A stretch of DNA of 64,000 nt from Psococerastis gibbosa (taxonomy: Eukaryota > Arthropoda > Insecta > Psocodea > Psocidae). This document shows, piece after piece, positions 53,871-64,000 of the stretch. The notes beneath the pieces were generated by a model. It ran no database searches. It was not told the origin of the DNA and was given only the letters and a program-made list of their open reading frames with translations. Within the stretch, counting starts at the first letter, position 1. Each line of letters begins with the position of its first letter. The stretch covers positions 23,870,001-23,934,000 of the forward strand of contig OZ020484.1 in NCBI GenBank assembly GCA_963971405.1. The letters are read 5' to 3'. A program made the position numbers and the translations under genes.

Positions 53871-56231
53871 CTGGAACGGAGAAGGTACATGGGGGTCAAT
53901 TATGCCGATATGGTAGGTAACTAAGCCTAGAGTTCTCTATTACGCCCACCAAGGTTATTTTTTTAATTTGTGGTGCCACCAACTTCTTCGACCAATTGGA
54001 GTACGCCTTGTATGGTACTTCCAAACATCAAAAAATCCCATCCTGGCTGCAAAGTGCATCAAACTGATTTTAAATAGAATAGGGAAGTTGTAAATCAGTC
54101 GAAAAAAAGACTGCTTTCGGAGAAAGCTTGAATATTTTAATGAATTTCTCAACGAACCGGCGAGAAATTAATTATGCAGTCATTAATTGTTTTCATGCTA
54201 TTCCATTTCATGCATCTTTTCAACAACAACAAAAAATCGTTTAAAATACACGGTCATTCCTTGCCAACAAAACATTTTGAAATATGCCCTTTAATAGGTG
54301 TTGTACTTGAAATATTAGTTTCCTGATTTGTTCATAAATATTTGGTTGGTTTATGGAGCAACCGCTATTGACTTGACAGTTAACTTGTACGAGTACCCTA
54401 GATAGAGGTCTGTTGTTTTCTCATTGTTCTACAAATTACCAGCTTTCCTTGGCGAGGGCCTGCGCTACTCTGGGATTCTTGTAGAAGTCATTCCTAAGCT
54501 CCGATGGGAGTCGGGCTTCATTTTCGGCATTGATAACCACAGAGCGATGAGGTGTTCCCACCCTCTTCCCTGGAGCTTCCTGTAACATTAATTTCATTCA
54601 TTAATGCATGAAAAATAAACAATAGGCCTACATATCATCTTGTAATGCAATCAGTTCACTTCTAGTTTTGTGCAAGATCGGAACTTGACCCTGGAAGAAC
54701 TAGTAATAGTTGGGCTAAGGCAGCATAATGCAATATATGAATAAATATTTTTCCTATCCATTGAAACTAAGCTGAATTATATTATATTCAAACAAATCAT
54801 CTCCGGAATATTTCAATTTTAAGAGGATTTTCATGCTACGTAGAAAATTAGCACCCTAAAATTAAATACTTTTAATTTTTTATTTCTTTAACACAGCAAG
54901 GTATTAAAAATTTGGCTCATATACGAGTAAGGGGTAGAAGACTACTTCGTGCATCATACAATTGGGTATTTTTACTTTTCGGTTTTGCAGTTTTTTCAAA
55001 AATTCTATTTTACGCGAAATTTTATTCCCCATTGGTTTTTATGAAAGAACTAAGGTAGGCCTACCAAAAATTTAATATTTCCTATTATAAGATGCATGAA
55101 GTAGTCTTCTACAACTTACATGACCCACATCTTTAATAACTTGCTGTGTTAATTAATTAAAAAATAAAAAGTCAATAAAAACAACAAATTTTGGTGCTAA
55201 TTATTCCTCTTAATATCTATTTGACTTTATCTTTTAATGCTGGAACTTGCGCAGTTAAATTAAATAGATATTTCTGTGTGTCCCCATAGCCAAAAAAAGT
55301 GTCAAACCATATAATATAATATAATAGCCACAAGCTCGAATATTTATCCGACCCAATATTTATTCGATCGAAGAAACATTTGGAATGTTTATGTTGAAGT
55401 ATACCATTTGAATCTGAATTAAGGTAGGTATTACTCGAGTTTTTCTTGAACCTATAGTTATTGGATCGAATATTGGAACAATAGGCGAGTGTAATTGGGG
55501 GATTGCAAACCTTGGAAACCTATTATTAGCTGAATTTCCACCATTTAGAATACTGGCAGCTAAGCATTATTCTACTAGTATAATAATGCAATTTCCTCTC
55601 CCCTGAATGTTGCGGCCGAGAGTTTGATAAAACCGACACAATTTGAAATCTTACTGTAATACAGTAGGCCCCTCCTGTATACTTTAATAAATTTGGGTCT
55701 ATCTATTCAACACTCAAACGACGGACTCATGGCATCCCAACGTCCATGTTAAAGGGAAAAAGGGAATTAATTGCCACAGGTCACAGCAGCAAAATCCCTT
55801 TAAGTTGATTGAGGTGCACTGTTCAAGTGTTATGGGAACAACAGTCATGGTAAAAATGATACGACCGTATATGCCATGCGAGCTGTCGTTGATCAGGTAA
55901 CACTTGCATAGTATGTCTCAGTCAACTTACCATAATTTTTCTGCTGTGCTGACGCATGGCTCAATTTAGATATTATTTATTTATTAATTAGATACATAGA
56001 CAGATATATAGACAGAGTGCATTATCCGAGTTGAAGAAGGATCAGTTGTCAGATACTCATCACAATGTAACCAACTTACTTGCTGAAAAGATGGCTGAAA
56101 TGAGTTCCTTTGGAATGGTGGAGGTTGAATGGCTAAGGAAAGAGATGGCTGAGGAAAAGTTTCGAAGAACTGACCGCAAGCCACGGTCACAGCGGCCAAA
56201 AGGACAGCAATTTGACACTTCATTTTGGAAT
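53765..56231 (-). CDS. Small secreted protein with conserved-looking C-terminus (129 aa)
   Basis: Three coding exons (56080-56223, 54440-54579, 53765-53870) join in phase with GT-AG introns to give 129 residues. Residues 1-17 (MKCQIAVLLAAVTVACG) are a signal peptide, so the product is exported. A Phe/Pro/Gln-rich stretch follows (PSLSLAIQPPPFQRNSFQ), then a basic linker (EAPGKRVGTPHRSVVINAEN) and the compact end KNPRVAQALAKESWFIPGEM, QVFDREADKIPRSQVGKLLR, QAGLIRRR. The last 60 residues, with alternating charged and hydrophobic positions, look like a folded domain. I recall similar short secreted proteins in insects but cannot give a name, so no function is stated. An AG acceptor (56233-56232) just before the ATG suggests a non-coding first exon further right. 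No Cys beyond residue 16, so no disulphides. Confidence 0.85.
54440..54579 (-). CDS. Secreted protein, middle exon
   Basis: Acceptor TTACAG, donor GTAATT. Codes for EAPGKRVGTPHRSVVINAEN then EARLPSELRNDFYKNPRVAQ, ALAKES and two bases of Trp95. Confidence 0.85.
54580..56079. other. Intron of the secreted protein gene
   Basis: A 1500-base intron that contains the TTAA-flanked MITE at 54823-55209. The rest is AT-rich and unassigned. Confidence 0.7.
54819..55213. mobile_element. Long-arm MITE flanked by TTAA, copy 2
   Basis: 54823-55209 (387 bp) matches 30980-31384: CATGCTACGTAGAAAATTAG, GAAGACTACTTCGTGCATCA, TTACGCGAAATTTTATTCCC and the right arm AGATGCATGAAGTAGTCTTC. TTAA flanks lie at 54819-54822 and 55210-55213. 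Confidence 0.82.
56080..56231 (-). CDS. Secreted protein, exon with start codon
   Basis: TATTTTCAG acceptor, 8 untranslated bases, then 48 codons from the ATG at 56223, ending CAGCAA with donor GTAAGT. Codes for the signal peptide and the FQPSFQQ segment. Confidence 0.85.
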
Positions 56232-57451
56232 CTGAAAATAAAAAAATATGTGTCATTAAGATTCTTTGGTAAATAGCCTTCAACGACCGATGCGGCAAGA
56301 CAAAAAATAGCTTATTTATTTTAAAGGTAATTCATTCCATTTTAGGCGGACCTACTCTTACTGTTGCGGCCCGTTTGTAAACTGGTACCTTACAAAATTT
56401 ACTTTTTTTTTATCCTCATCTGCGTTCCCGTAAAAAGAACCTCAAGAACAATTGTTAAGGAACAAATCAGTCATAGATTTAGTTCTTTTTAACACGATAT
56501 ATTTGTTGGCTGGATGTAGTCAATTGTCAGAATGGTTTTACACCGGACTCATCAAAGTCGATGGAAATCGACTTGGCCTAATGAGTCAGGCAAATTGTGC
56601 CACCCCCCCCCCCTCGCGGTTCTTAAATAATGCACAGATATAGCCTACTCCAAGCTTTATACTTAATAGCTCTGTCGTCTTCAGAATTGTATGGATGGTT
56701 TTATTTATTCATTCGAATCCATTTGTGCGCTAAATTGAAGGTAAACGCTACATTTGTATTATACTACATAGTACAAGTAGTAGGCAATCTCATATGCGTA
56801 GGCACGGTATCTAAAAGGAGAGTAGAAGGTCATTGACCATCTTGCATTATTCCTCAAATATTGTCTCCCAAGTTTTTAACATTAACTTAATATGAGTACA
56901 TGTGGCAACATGAGGCAACCTCATTAATATTATAACTGAAAATAGAGAACCAAGAAAGGCATTGGTCGTGGGTTCGAGTCCCGTAGTGCCCTTTTTATTC
57001 TATATTTTCTGATATAATTTCTCCTAAGAGTCACTCCCCCCCCCCCCTCCATTGAAATGGGACACATAAAAATAAAGCAAAATCGCATATTTGAAGGAAA
57101 TAATTAATGACAATTCATTTTATTGAAACGCTTGCGTCCTCATTTTGCATCTCAAGATGAATCAATATCATCAATATGGGAAATTTTACAAACGCGCTTA
57201 ATGTAAATGTTTTAAATTTAAAAGAACAGTAAAAGGTGTAGAACCACTAAGCCGGTGTAATGTACAATGGTTTAACTAAAATATTCGGGGCAAACTTGGT
57301 GCAACATTTTTAAAACTATTTTAAACCACTGACCGTTATAATTTTTCACCCACTTCAACGCACACACAACTAGGGACTGATAAAGTTAACAAAACCGCTC
57401 TCAAATGTTTATATAGACATTATTATTGTGGAGATAGCCATAGAGCATGCT
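56232..57451. other. Upstream region of the secreted protein gene
   Basis: Should hold the non-coding first exon and promoter; neither could be placed. 56965-56993 (TTGGTCGTGGGTTCGAGTCC, CGTAGTGCC) is a tRNA-like T arm with B box, and 61990-62035 has a similar degraded block (GATCGTGGGTTCTTTGCCCA). This is probably a third tRNA-related SINE. Confidence 0.45.
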
Positions 57452-57660
57452 TCACTTACGACACTTGCCGTGACCTTGCCAGCTGGACAAGGTCGTCTGG
57501 AGTTACGAGCTCCAGGCTTGTGTGATCGCAGCCTCTTCCGGCTGGATGCTTCCTGCTACCTCCCGCGACCGTTCAACTTTCAGTGGGAGTGCTGAACGGG
57601 AAGATGTGGATACCGCCAACTCTTTTGTATCCTAAGAACACTGGGCCAGTGCGGATGTAG
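57452..57660. other. GC-richer segment with a chain of hairpins
   Basis: Four exact stem-loops: 57473-57493 (ACCTTG/CAAGGT), 57497-57515 (CTGGAG/CTCCAG around TTACGAG), 57531-57542 (GCC/GGC, weak) and 57569-57599 (CCGTTCA/TGAACGG). The beginning, CTTACGACACTTGCCG, resembles the start of family D (21346, 36357). No sustained reading frame. It may be a structured RNA or the end of a retroelement. Confidence 0.45.
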
Positions 57661-57897
57661 CGAGATGAAAAATTACAGTAGTTAATGGGCCACATTAAAA
57701 TTACGGTATTATTTTACTATACTATTGCTATGTTTTTAGGTATATTTCGATAACAATCATACCTATTGCAATGGTACTATTTTACAGTTTTTAATGAAAA
57801 ACTGGGCACTCGAAATTCCGAAAAATTTATACAAAGTATTTCATTTCATGTCCCCCTCAACCGAAAACCACATTCACTTAGTAAGTAAATAAACTCA

Positions 57898-58122
57898 AGA
57901 CATGTAGCGTAGTGGTACGGACTATGACTTTCACCCGGAAGGTTGTTGGTTCGAGTCTCACACTGGCTACTTTTTCGGGCCATGCTTCGGAGGGCATGTA
58001 AAGTAGGCGGTCCCGGGCCTTCCTAGTTGAGTGTAATAGAGGGTTATATAGCCCTAACTCCGCTTGGTTGGCTTAGTAATAGAAACAATAAAAAGTCCTT
58101 ATTTATTTATTTTTATTTATTT
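57898..58122 (+). repeat. tRNA-derived SINE, best full-length copy
   Basis: Head with RNA polymerase III boxes: A box TAGCGTAGTGGTACGG and B box GGTTCGAGTCTCAC. The middle reads GACTTTCACCCGG, which resembles the anticodon arm of tRNA-Glu (TTTTCACCC). The body is CATGCTTCGGAGGGCATGTA, TCCTAGTTGAGTGTAATAGA, CCCTAACTCCGCTTGGTTGG and the tail AAAAAGTCCTTATTTATTTA. Other copies: 2911, 51028 (plus), 1099, 7244, 18388, 60021 (minus). Confidence 0.9.
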
Positions 58123-60020
58123 AAAGTGCAATATACATGTATCTATAAATACACAAATCTGCATGGAGCATGCGAGGTGATTATAAGAAATTTTTTATCA
58201 ATATTGTAATATTCTATTGCATGGGATTGGGCTAATGCAAATTACTTATTACTTCAGGTACCCTTTCTATGTTTTCACACTATACTATTGAATGTGTACA
58301 TGTCATTAAAATTGACACATGTCATACGTACCGATTCAAATAGGATTGAGGTACTTTTTGATTTATAGTAAATACATATATTATATTTATATATATAATA
58401 CTATGCAAAAGTGGGCCTGCCTGCCTGATTATTTTCAATCTTAACCTGGCACTAAAAATGTAACCAAGATAATTTTAGATTGGAAAGAATCAAAATTGTT
58501 TTGTTTACATTTTCAACCCCAAGAATAAGTTAATACCAAACGGCATAGTGGGCCCACAGGTCGATCTATTAAATTGGATTATGTAGATACAGTAGATATT
58601 TTAGAACTAAAAGTGAGAGGAAAACTGAACAAATTTAATTATTCTGGTAAGTACAGGCAGAGACAATTAGCACAAACTGATTTTTAATCTGAGTTATTAT
58701 TAATTAGAGACCAATTTTTTATGGCATAAGCGTGATGTAAAGAAAATACAAAGCATTTCTGGCTGTTTGTAAAAGAACCAGTTTGTCTTCAGTAGCCTCA
58801 AGGTGTATTAGTTGATTAGCATTTTTACGTAATGGATTCTAGTCAAGAATGTATTACAAGAGTGAATCCCTTGAAGATGTAACTGAAAGAATTCTTTAAA
58901 ATAATTGATAATAACTTTCTGGGGAGTGGTAGTAATAATTAATGGCTTCTCATATATGATATTCCATAAGAAAAGCTATTTCAACTCACCTAGTAAAGTG
59001 GACCGGGCAGATAAAAGTTAGTCCATAGAATGAGTTTAATATTTCAATGTGTCTTAAAATAAAATCAAGGCCGAATAATTCCAAGGTTTAGGAGCTGGAA
59101 CAAAGGCCTTAAGGACCAGATTTACTTTAACTGCACGCCCATGCCCGGAACTGTCAACTATACAGTGTAACACAATAGATTAGGAGTATTTAATTTGAAT
59201 TGTTTAACTCCTGATCCAGTTTAATAAACTAACTAGTTTCAATTCTATTGTATAACGAAGAAACACAAAAATTCAGGCACAGTCCAACCAGGAATAAAAG
59301 ATAAACAAACACCGAGTTACTTCGATTTATAAATGAATGTTTACGCAAGTATTGAAATAATCAAACTGTTTCGTTATCTTCAACTTAGGCCTCTGAATAT
59401 TTAAAAAGCCCTACGTACTTCAATTAATGGTACGACAGTTAGAATTTTAAAATCTAGGTCCTCTTTTTTCACCATAAGGATCGTTTCATGACATTGCCCT
59501 CATTAACTTTTGTTGCTGTTGTTTGTGAATATTACAGAATATATTACAGGGAATAGAAGTCATAAAAATCAATCAATAATTAAGAAAACTAAATTGGCAA
59601 TTTTCCAAGTTTGTGACACCCAAATTGTACCGTTATTTTATCTATTTAAACTCATTCTCAATTAAACCAACATAATTTACATGATAGAGAAAGGCAATTT
59701 TTGCGTACCCGTATACAGTATCGGTTGAGGAGGCCTACACTATAGAAACGACAAAAAATTGTAAAAATTATGAAAATCTACCAATTTTAATAATTATGCT
59801 CTCAAGCCGATGCGTGAGAGGGTGCTGGCACATCGATCTAACAATAAAAGTAATTATTTAAAATTTATACTTGAATATGTAAAAATAAGCAAACTACTGT
59901 TGTAATTAGGCCTACATAATAAAGCAGTTGGGCTCCTCAATGTAATATTACATGAAGAAGCTGGCATCATTTGAAATAAAATACAATACAATACAGTACA
60001 ATACAAACTTTTTTATGATT
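58123..60020. other. Intergenic DNA, nothing recognised
   Basis: AT-rich; no exon or element that I can assign. (ACAAT)n-like text just before 60021 (AATACAATACAGTACAATAC) adjoins the next SINE. Confidence 0.45.
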
Positions 60021-60241
60021 AAATAAATAAATATTGACTTTTTGTTGTTCTATAACTAAGCCAACCTAGCGGAGTCCCGTGTCTTCCTAGTTGAGTGTAA
60101 GGGAGGGCTACAAAGCCCTCTCTACGTGCTTTACGTGCCCTTCGAAGCGTGTTCAGAAATTGTAGAAAGTGTGGGACTCGAACCAACCACTTTAATGGTG
60201 AAAGCAGGCGTCTCTACCACTACTTTACATACCCTGACATG
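60021..60241 (-). repeat. tRNA-derived SINE, inverted and rearranged
   Basis: Tail AAATAAATAAATATTGACTT, then AAGCCAACCTAGCGGAGT, after which the body parts are out of order (CTAGTTGAGTGTAAGGGAGG before AAAGCCCTCTCTACGTGCTT), then the head GTGTGGGACTCGAACCAACC. The head keeps its B box (GACTCGAACCAACC inverted). Confidence 0.75.
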
Positions 60242-60748
60242 ACTAGGGTATAGAAAATGTCCAATAAATGTCCCTAAGCCAAGCAAATAATGAACTTGGC
60301 CTAGAAGTTTATGAGTCACCTACAATTTTCCAGTGTGATTTTAAGCCATCATCCTTTGACATTGTGCAATTTAAGCTAACTGTTACTTCAGTCAGGTACA
60401 GGAAGTGGTGGCTCACGTTCGCGGACCAGAATGGGCAAACTACGTGGACCGTTCGTGACTCATAAGGTGCCCGGCACCCATTGCATCAGTTGAACGTGAA
60501 GTATGTACCTACCTGCTCCAAGTGGTCTCAGTCACAACCAGAATCTTATTGTAATTACTCAGGTCAAACGGACTTGCGTTTGGGAGAAAGAAGGTAGGGG
60601 AGCTACAAAATTCTTTGATGATTTTGCTTTCAGAAAGTAAAATATAAAAGAGATCATTCCATAGATATTGTAGTGAAGGTTTTGAGTGGAATGTTTGAGT
60701 TGGTCCATTACCAGTCGATTTCGGTGAGATACGATATAAAAACAGTTT
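60242..60748. other. Intergenic DNA, nothing recognised
   Basis: The open frame at 60268-60465 (65 codons) has no recognisable domain. Confidence 0.4.
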
Positions 60749-61260
60749 AATTTATACGTTAATATGAGGAAAGCTTTGTAATGGTTGAAATTTTCGATTT
60801 CAATGGATTTACACGTTTTGAGGTCCCATTAGGAAAGTCAGTCTGTTGGTCTCTACCTGTTCGTCGATTTATGGGCAAAGAACTCGATGGATTTTGATTA
60901 AATTCAGTATTTAGGTTGACAACCATTTTATCTTGGGACTTGTATTTTGGGCTAACTCATTTTTGGGGGATTTTACACCTCAAAAACTAAGAAAAAAGGT
61001 AAAAATTATAATTTTTATTATTATTATTAATCACATTAAATATTGTTGCTATTAATGTTTACAAACCCCACTAGGTCGCTCCCCGGTTGATAGTTCAGAC
61101 TGCAAAACAATTAAACATTTTCAACTTTCATGAGAAATTACTAAAAAATAATTTTTCTGAGGAACCTATCCAATCAATATACTTTCTACCATCATGATTA
61201 TTTTAGGTGCTAAATAGAGCATAAAACAGAACAGGTTGATTTTCTAAGCAAAGTTTTGTT
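60749..61260 (-). repeat. Family A repeat, inverted copy
   Basis: Reads, inverted, the family A end: ATGAGGAAAGCTTTGTAATG, TTTACACGTTTTGAGGTCCC, GTTCGTCGATTTATGGGCAA and CTAGGTCGCTCCCCGGTTGA, the counterpart of CAAGGGGCAAGCGACTCCCC at 5800. Confidence 0.65.
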
Positions 61261-61368
61261 CTTGATGACATTTTTTTTTAAAATAATAGACTAATTATGA
61301 ACAACCCGTACCCCAATGCACCATGGCATTGTATAGTATAATATTATATTCACTCGTCCATTATTAAC

Positions 61369-61737
61369 TGTACAATCAGGCACGTAGTCAGGGAGGGGGC
61401 TTTGGGGGCTGAAGCTTCCCCCCCACCCCCCGAAATGAAAAAAAAAAATAAAAAAAGGAGATTATTATTATTATTGCAAATGAGTGAAATGAGTTTTTTA
61501 TATATATTATTATGGAGCTGATTTATTAATATAAGTAATTTTTACATTCAATATTCTGTGTTTGAAAGAGATCACACTTTTAATCCTTGCATTGTTCAGT
61601 TTGATATTTCACCTGTAATTTTTTTCTCCCTCTAAAAGCACCAAAACTGTGTGTTTTTGAATGTTTTACTGGGTATTCCATACCCCCCCCCCCCTGACAG
61701 TTAGCCCCCCCCCCCTGTCTACGTGCTAGTCCACAAT
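61369..61737. mobile_element. hAT-like MITE
   Basis: 61377-61729 (353 bp) starts CAGGCACGTAGTCAGGGAGG and ends with the inverted CCCCTGTCTACGTGCTAG. The flanks TGTACAAT (61369-61376) and TCCACAAT (61730-61737) agree at 6 of 8 bases. It contains CCCCCCCACCCCCC and further C runs. Confidence 0.6.
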
Positions 61738-62542
61738 CAATTCAGTGCTTAAAGATAGGGAAAATCAAAGTAGGGGAAATTTAACCCTAGGATAATCATT
61801 TACCTACCATGGAAGTAATCATAATTTTCTATTACGGTACCTATTCTAATTTATGAATAGAAAAGCTACCCACGGGTTCACCCACACCGGTTATTTCATA
61901 AGGCAAAGCATTCCTTACTTATCAATTGTAAGACTAAGTTGACTTTAGGTTGAAGAGGCCATCTCCTTAGGGCATTACATTCGAACTAGACCACCAAGAA
62001 AAAACCGGTACGGCGTAGATCGTGGGTTCTTTGCCCACCGAATTCAGTTTTTCTCTTGATACTCTAGTACGGTAGTTCATATAATTTAATGTCTTAAAGG
62101 TGTTGCTTCTCCAACCCTGTGTCAATGTCAGTGCTACATTGATAGTTTATCTTAAAAAGGGTAGTAAAGGTTAATAAAGGGTATAGTACAGTAATTACAT
62201 ATATTTATATAAAGTATATGTACATTAAAAACCGCATACCGCATATATACAGTACTACATACAATACAGTAGTTTCTAAGAAATACCATAAATACAGATG
62301 TTTTTAATCAATAGCCATTAAATTTCTGGAATAACGAGGAAAATTACCAAAATTCTTTCCAAAGTAAGTCGTTAGACTTGCGCAGTTAATCTGCGTGCAT
62401 TGGTTAAGATCGAGTATCAATTGTAGCCAATCAATTATGCAACAACTGTTTCGCTATTTCGCGGATTTTATGGTGGCTTCCTTAGAGTTCAGGAGAGATC
62501 TGGGTTGCTAATACATAGGAAATATTCGTTACGTCAAATCTT
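61738..62542. other. Intergenic DNA, mostly unassigned
   Basis: 61985-62045 holds the degraded tRNA-like block mentioned for 56965. The rest is AT-rich. Confidence 0.4.
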
Positions 62543-62938
62543 TTAGGCGCCCATTCCACCGACCGGCTAAGGCTATTTACAAAAACAGTGAAGTGGTAGC
62601 AGACATTCATGACTTAGGCGGGGTTTCCACCGACCTCGCATTGCTGAATTGACGGAAATGTTTATTTTCCTCTATGCTATAGTTAAAATTGATCAATGAT
62701 CATACAGTAAAATCACAAACAAACAAACTAAAATTAAAAAATGGCGTCATGGGATATTTTAAGTACAAACATTTTTTTTAAAATAGATTTCTATAAAAGG
62801 AAAAATTCTAATTTCCGTCAATGTCATTTGCATTCTGCAATGCGAGGTCGGTGGAAACTCCACCTAAGTCTTGAATGTCTGCTACCACGTCACCGTTTTT
62901 GTAAATAGCCCTAGCCGGTCGGTGGAATGGGCGCCTTA
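62543..62938. mobile_element. PIF/Harbinger-like MITE, intact copy
   Basis: 62546-62935 (390 bp), ends GGCGCCCATTCCACCGACCG and the inverted CGGTCGGTGGAATGGGCGCC (perfect for 20 bases). The flanks are TTA on both sides (62543-62545, 62936-62938). The arms also share GAAGTGGTAGCAGACATTC and TTTCCACCGACCTCGCATTG. The core has CACAAACAAACAAACTAAAA. Confidence 0.92.
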
Positions 62939-64000
62939 GGGAACTAGAGACTAGATAGGCCGCAGTATATTCGAGTACCTAGTCAACTGGAATACGACTG
63001 TCAACAAGGTACCTACATGCTAAGGGGGTACAGGGACCTACAAAGTGTGGCAAATTTGAAGTTTTAACTTTTAACAGGTGGACAATATTTGCACCCCTTA
63101 TAGCGCACTAACTACAATATTTAGCCTATGGCAGATATATGCCGTTCGCCATGGTGCACTCATCTCAAAAATTAAAAATAAATGTCACTTGTACACATTG
63201 ACTTCTAACCCATCCATATTATATGTTGTATAGAAAGACGAGGAAGTCGTTATATTGCATTAGGGATAATAACCAAAATGTCCCAAATTTAACTGGGAGG
63301 CACTTTCACATGTAGGCCTAAACAGCCATGGCATACTAATTGTGAATACCCTGAAAATTGAAACTAATTGTAGTCCTATTGTACAATTCGTATTAAGTAC
63401 CTAATAACTCAGCATTTAAAGTAATTTCAACAATGGCTTCCATTATTCTAACAGATACCTATACTATTTATAATATAGAGAATTATACTGTACTTTGTAT
63501 AAAAAAAAACAAGACAAAAAGGTCCTGTTATGTAAGCTTTTCAAGAATAAGTTTGAATACAAAGTGAAGGGAGAATAATTGTTGTAACCTACAATTCAAT
63601 CGACAATGTGAATACTTAAAAAGTTTATGCTGTATTATAGGTTGCCTAGGTACGGTAGGTACTTATAAATATGAAAATAAGTAATAAGTCATAACTCTTA
63701 GAAATTAGCATTACAATAAGCGAATACGGAGGTCGGGGAAGTATAAACCTGTTGCACCTACCTAGTAGGTAGGTAGGTAGTATGTACCTAGTCTTATTTA
63801 CTTCTTTTTATAGCCATTGCCGGGGATTACATCACGTCATGTTGAGCTGAGTTTCATACAACTAGAAAAACTTTTGGCTTAATAATTAAATCTGGGGAGG
63901 GCATCTCTTATTCCAAGAAGTTCTAGTATAGTGATGGGCGGTCTGAATATATAATATCTTACTAGGATCACTAGAATCTAGTAATTTATTAAATTGTTCA
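62939..64000. other. Intergenic DNA, nothing recognised
   Basis: AT-rich. 63757-63789 (CACCTACCTAGTAGGTAGGT with further AGGTAGTATGTACCTAG) is a palindromic stretch of CCTA/TAGG units, common throughout this genome. No exon seen. Confidence 0.45.

Noticed and set aside
56965-56993. tRNA gene
   Set aside because: Good B box but no full cloverleaf; fits a SINE head better.

Overview
The window is nuclear DNA of an arthropod, most likely an insect. The evidence is spliced genes with GT-AG introns, a CPAP1-type cuticle protein (one chitin-binding CBM14 domain with the CDWWxxVDC ending), an ecdysteroid-kinase-like (EcKL/CHK) gene, and an AT-rich background dense in short transposons. Motifs such as GTAGGTACCTAC recur and suggest a hemipteran to me, but that is a guess and not shown by the sequence. 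There is no sign of bacterial organisation (no operons, no Shine-Dalgarno sites).

I can reconstruct three protein genes, all on the minus strand, each with splice phases that join exactly. (1) 22510-32452: a five-exon EcKL/CHK small-molecule kinase of 412 residues, with all the active-site motifs. (2) 36649-40702: a three-exon secreted CPAP1 cuticle protein of 746 residues whose long tail is rich in PFG repeats and ends with a run of ten Asp; it has a TATA box and an initiator at the expected spacing. (3) 53765-56231: a three-coding-exon secreted protein of 129 residues with a very conserved-looking C-terminus. A short candidate first exon (25074-25178, plus strand) lies antisense in an EcKL intron.

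The rest is intergenic or intronic DNA filled with mobile elements, many of which I could delimit by target-site duplications (TSDs): PIF/Harbinger-like foldback MITEs with TWA duplications (7434-9323, 18861-19304, 47548-47923, 62546-62935; a shorter relative at 51990-52203), hAT-like elements with 8-bp duplications (6325-6972, 27441-28099, 61377-61729), a pogo/Tigger-like MITE (43580-43896), a long-arm MITE family flanked by TTAA (30980-31384, 54823-55209), a tRNA-derived SINE family (about seven copies), non-LTR retrotransposon fossils (23025-23215, 23900-24345, 50059-50842, 51945-52540) and internally deleted LINE derivatives (4450-4816, 34184-34570). A repeat of unknown class ending in ACTACGTATA (called family A here) occurs six times. 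There is also a long pure hexanucleotide array (42829-43029), a 198-bp tandem duplication (14533-14928), and several hairpin clusters with no obvious owner (7598-7712, 29935-30015, 57473-57599).

The genes do not form an operon or pathway. Two of the three (CPAP1 and the 129-residue protein) are secreted, at least one of them cuticular; the EcKL gene may act on ecdysteroids, which control moulting, but this link is inference. I did not find a convincing new multi-gene system; the most unusual items are the PFG-rich cuticle protein tail, the nested 1.5-kb insertion with GC-rich hairpins, and the LINE-derived composite elements.
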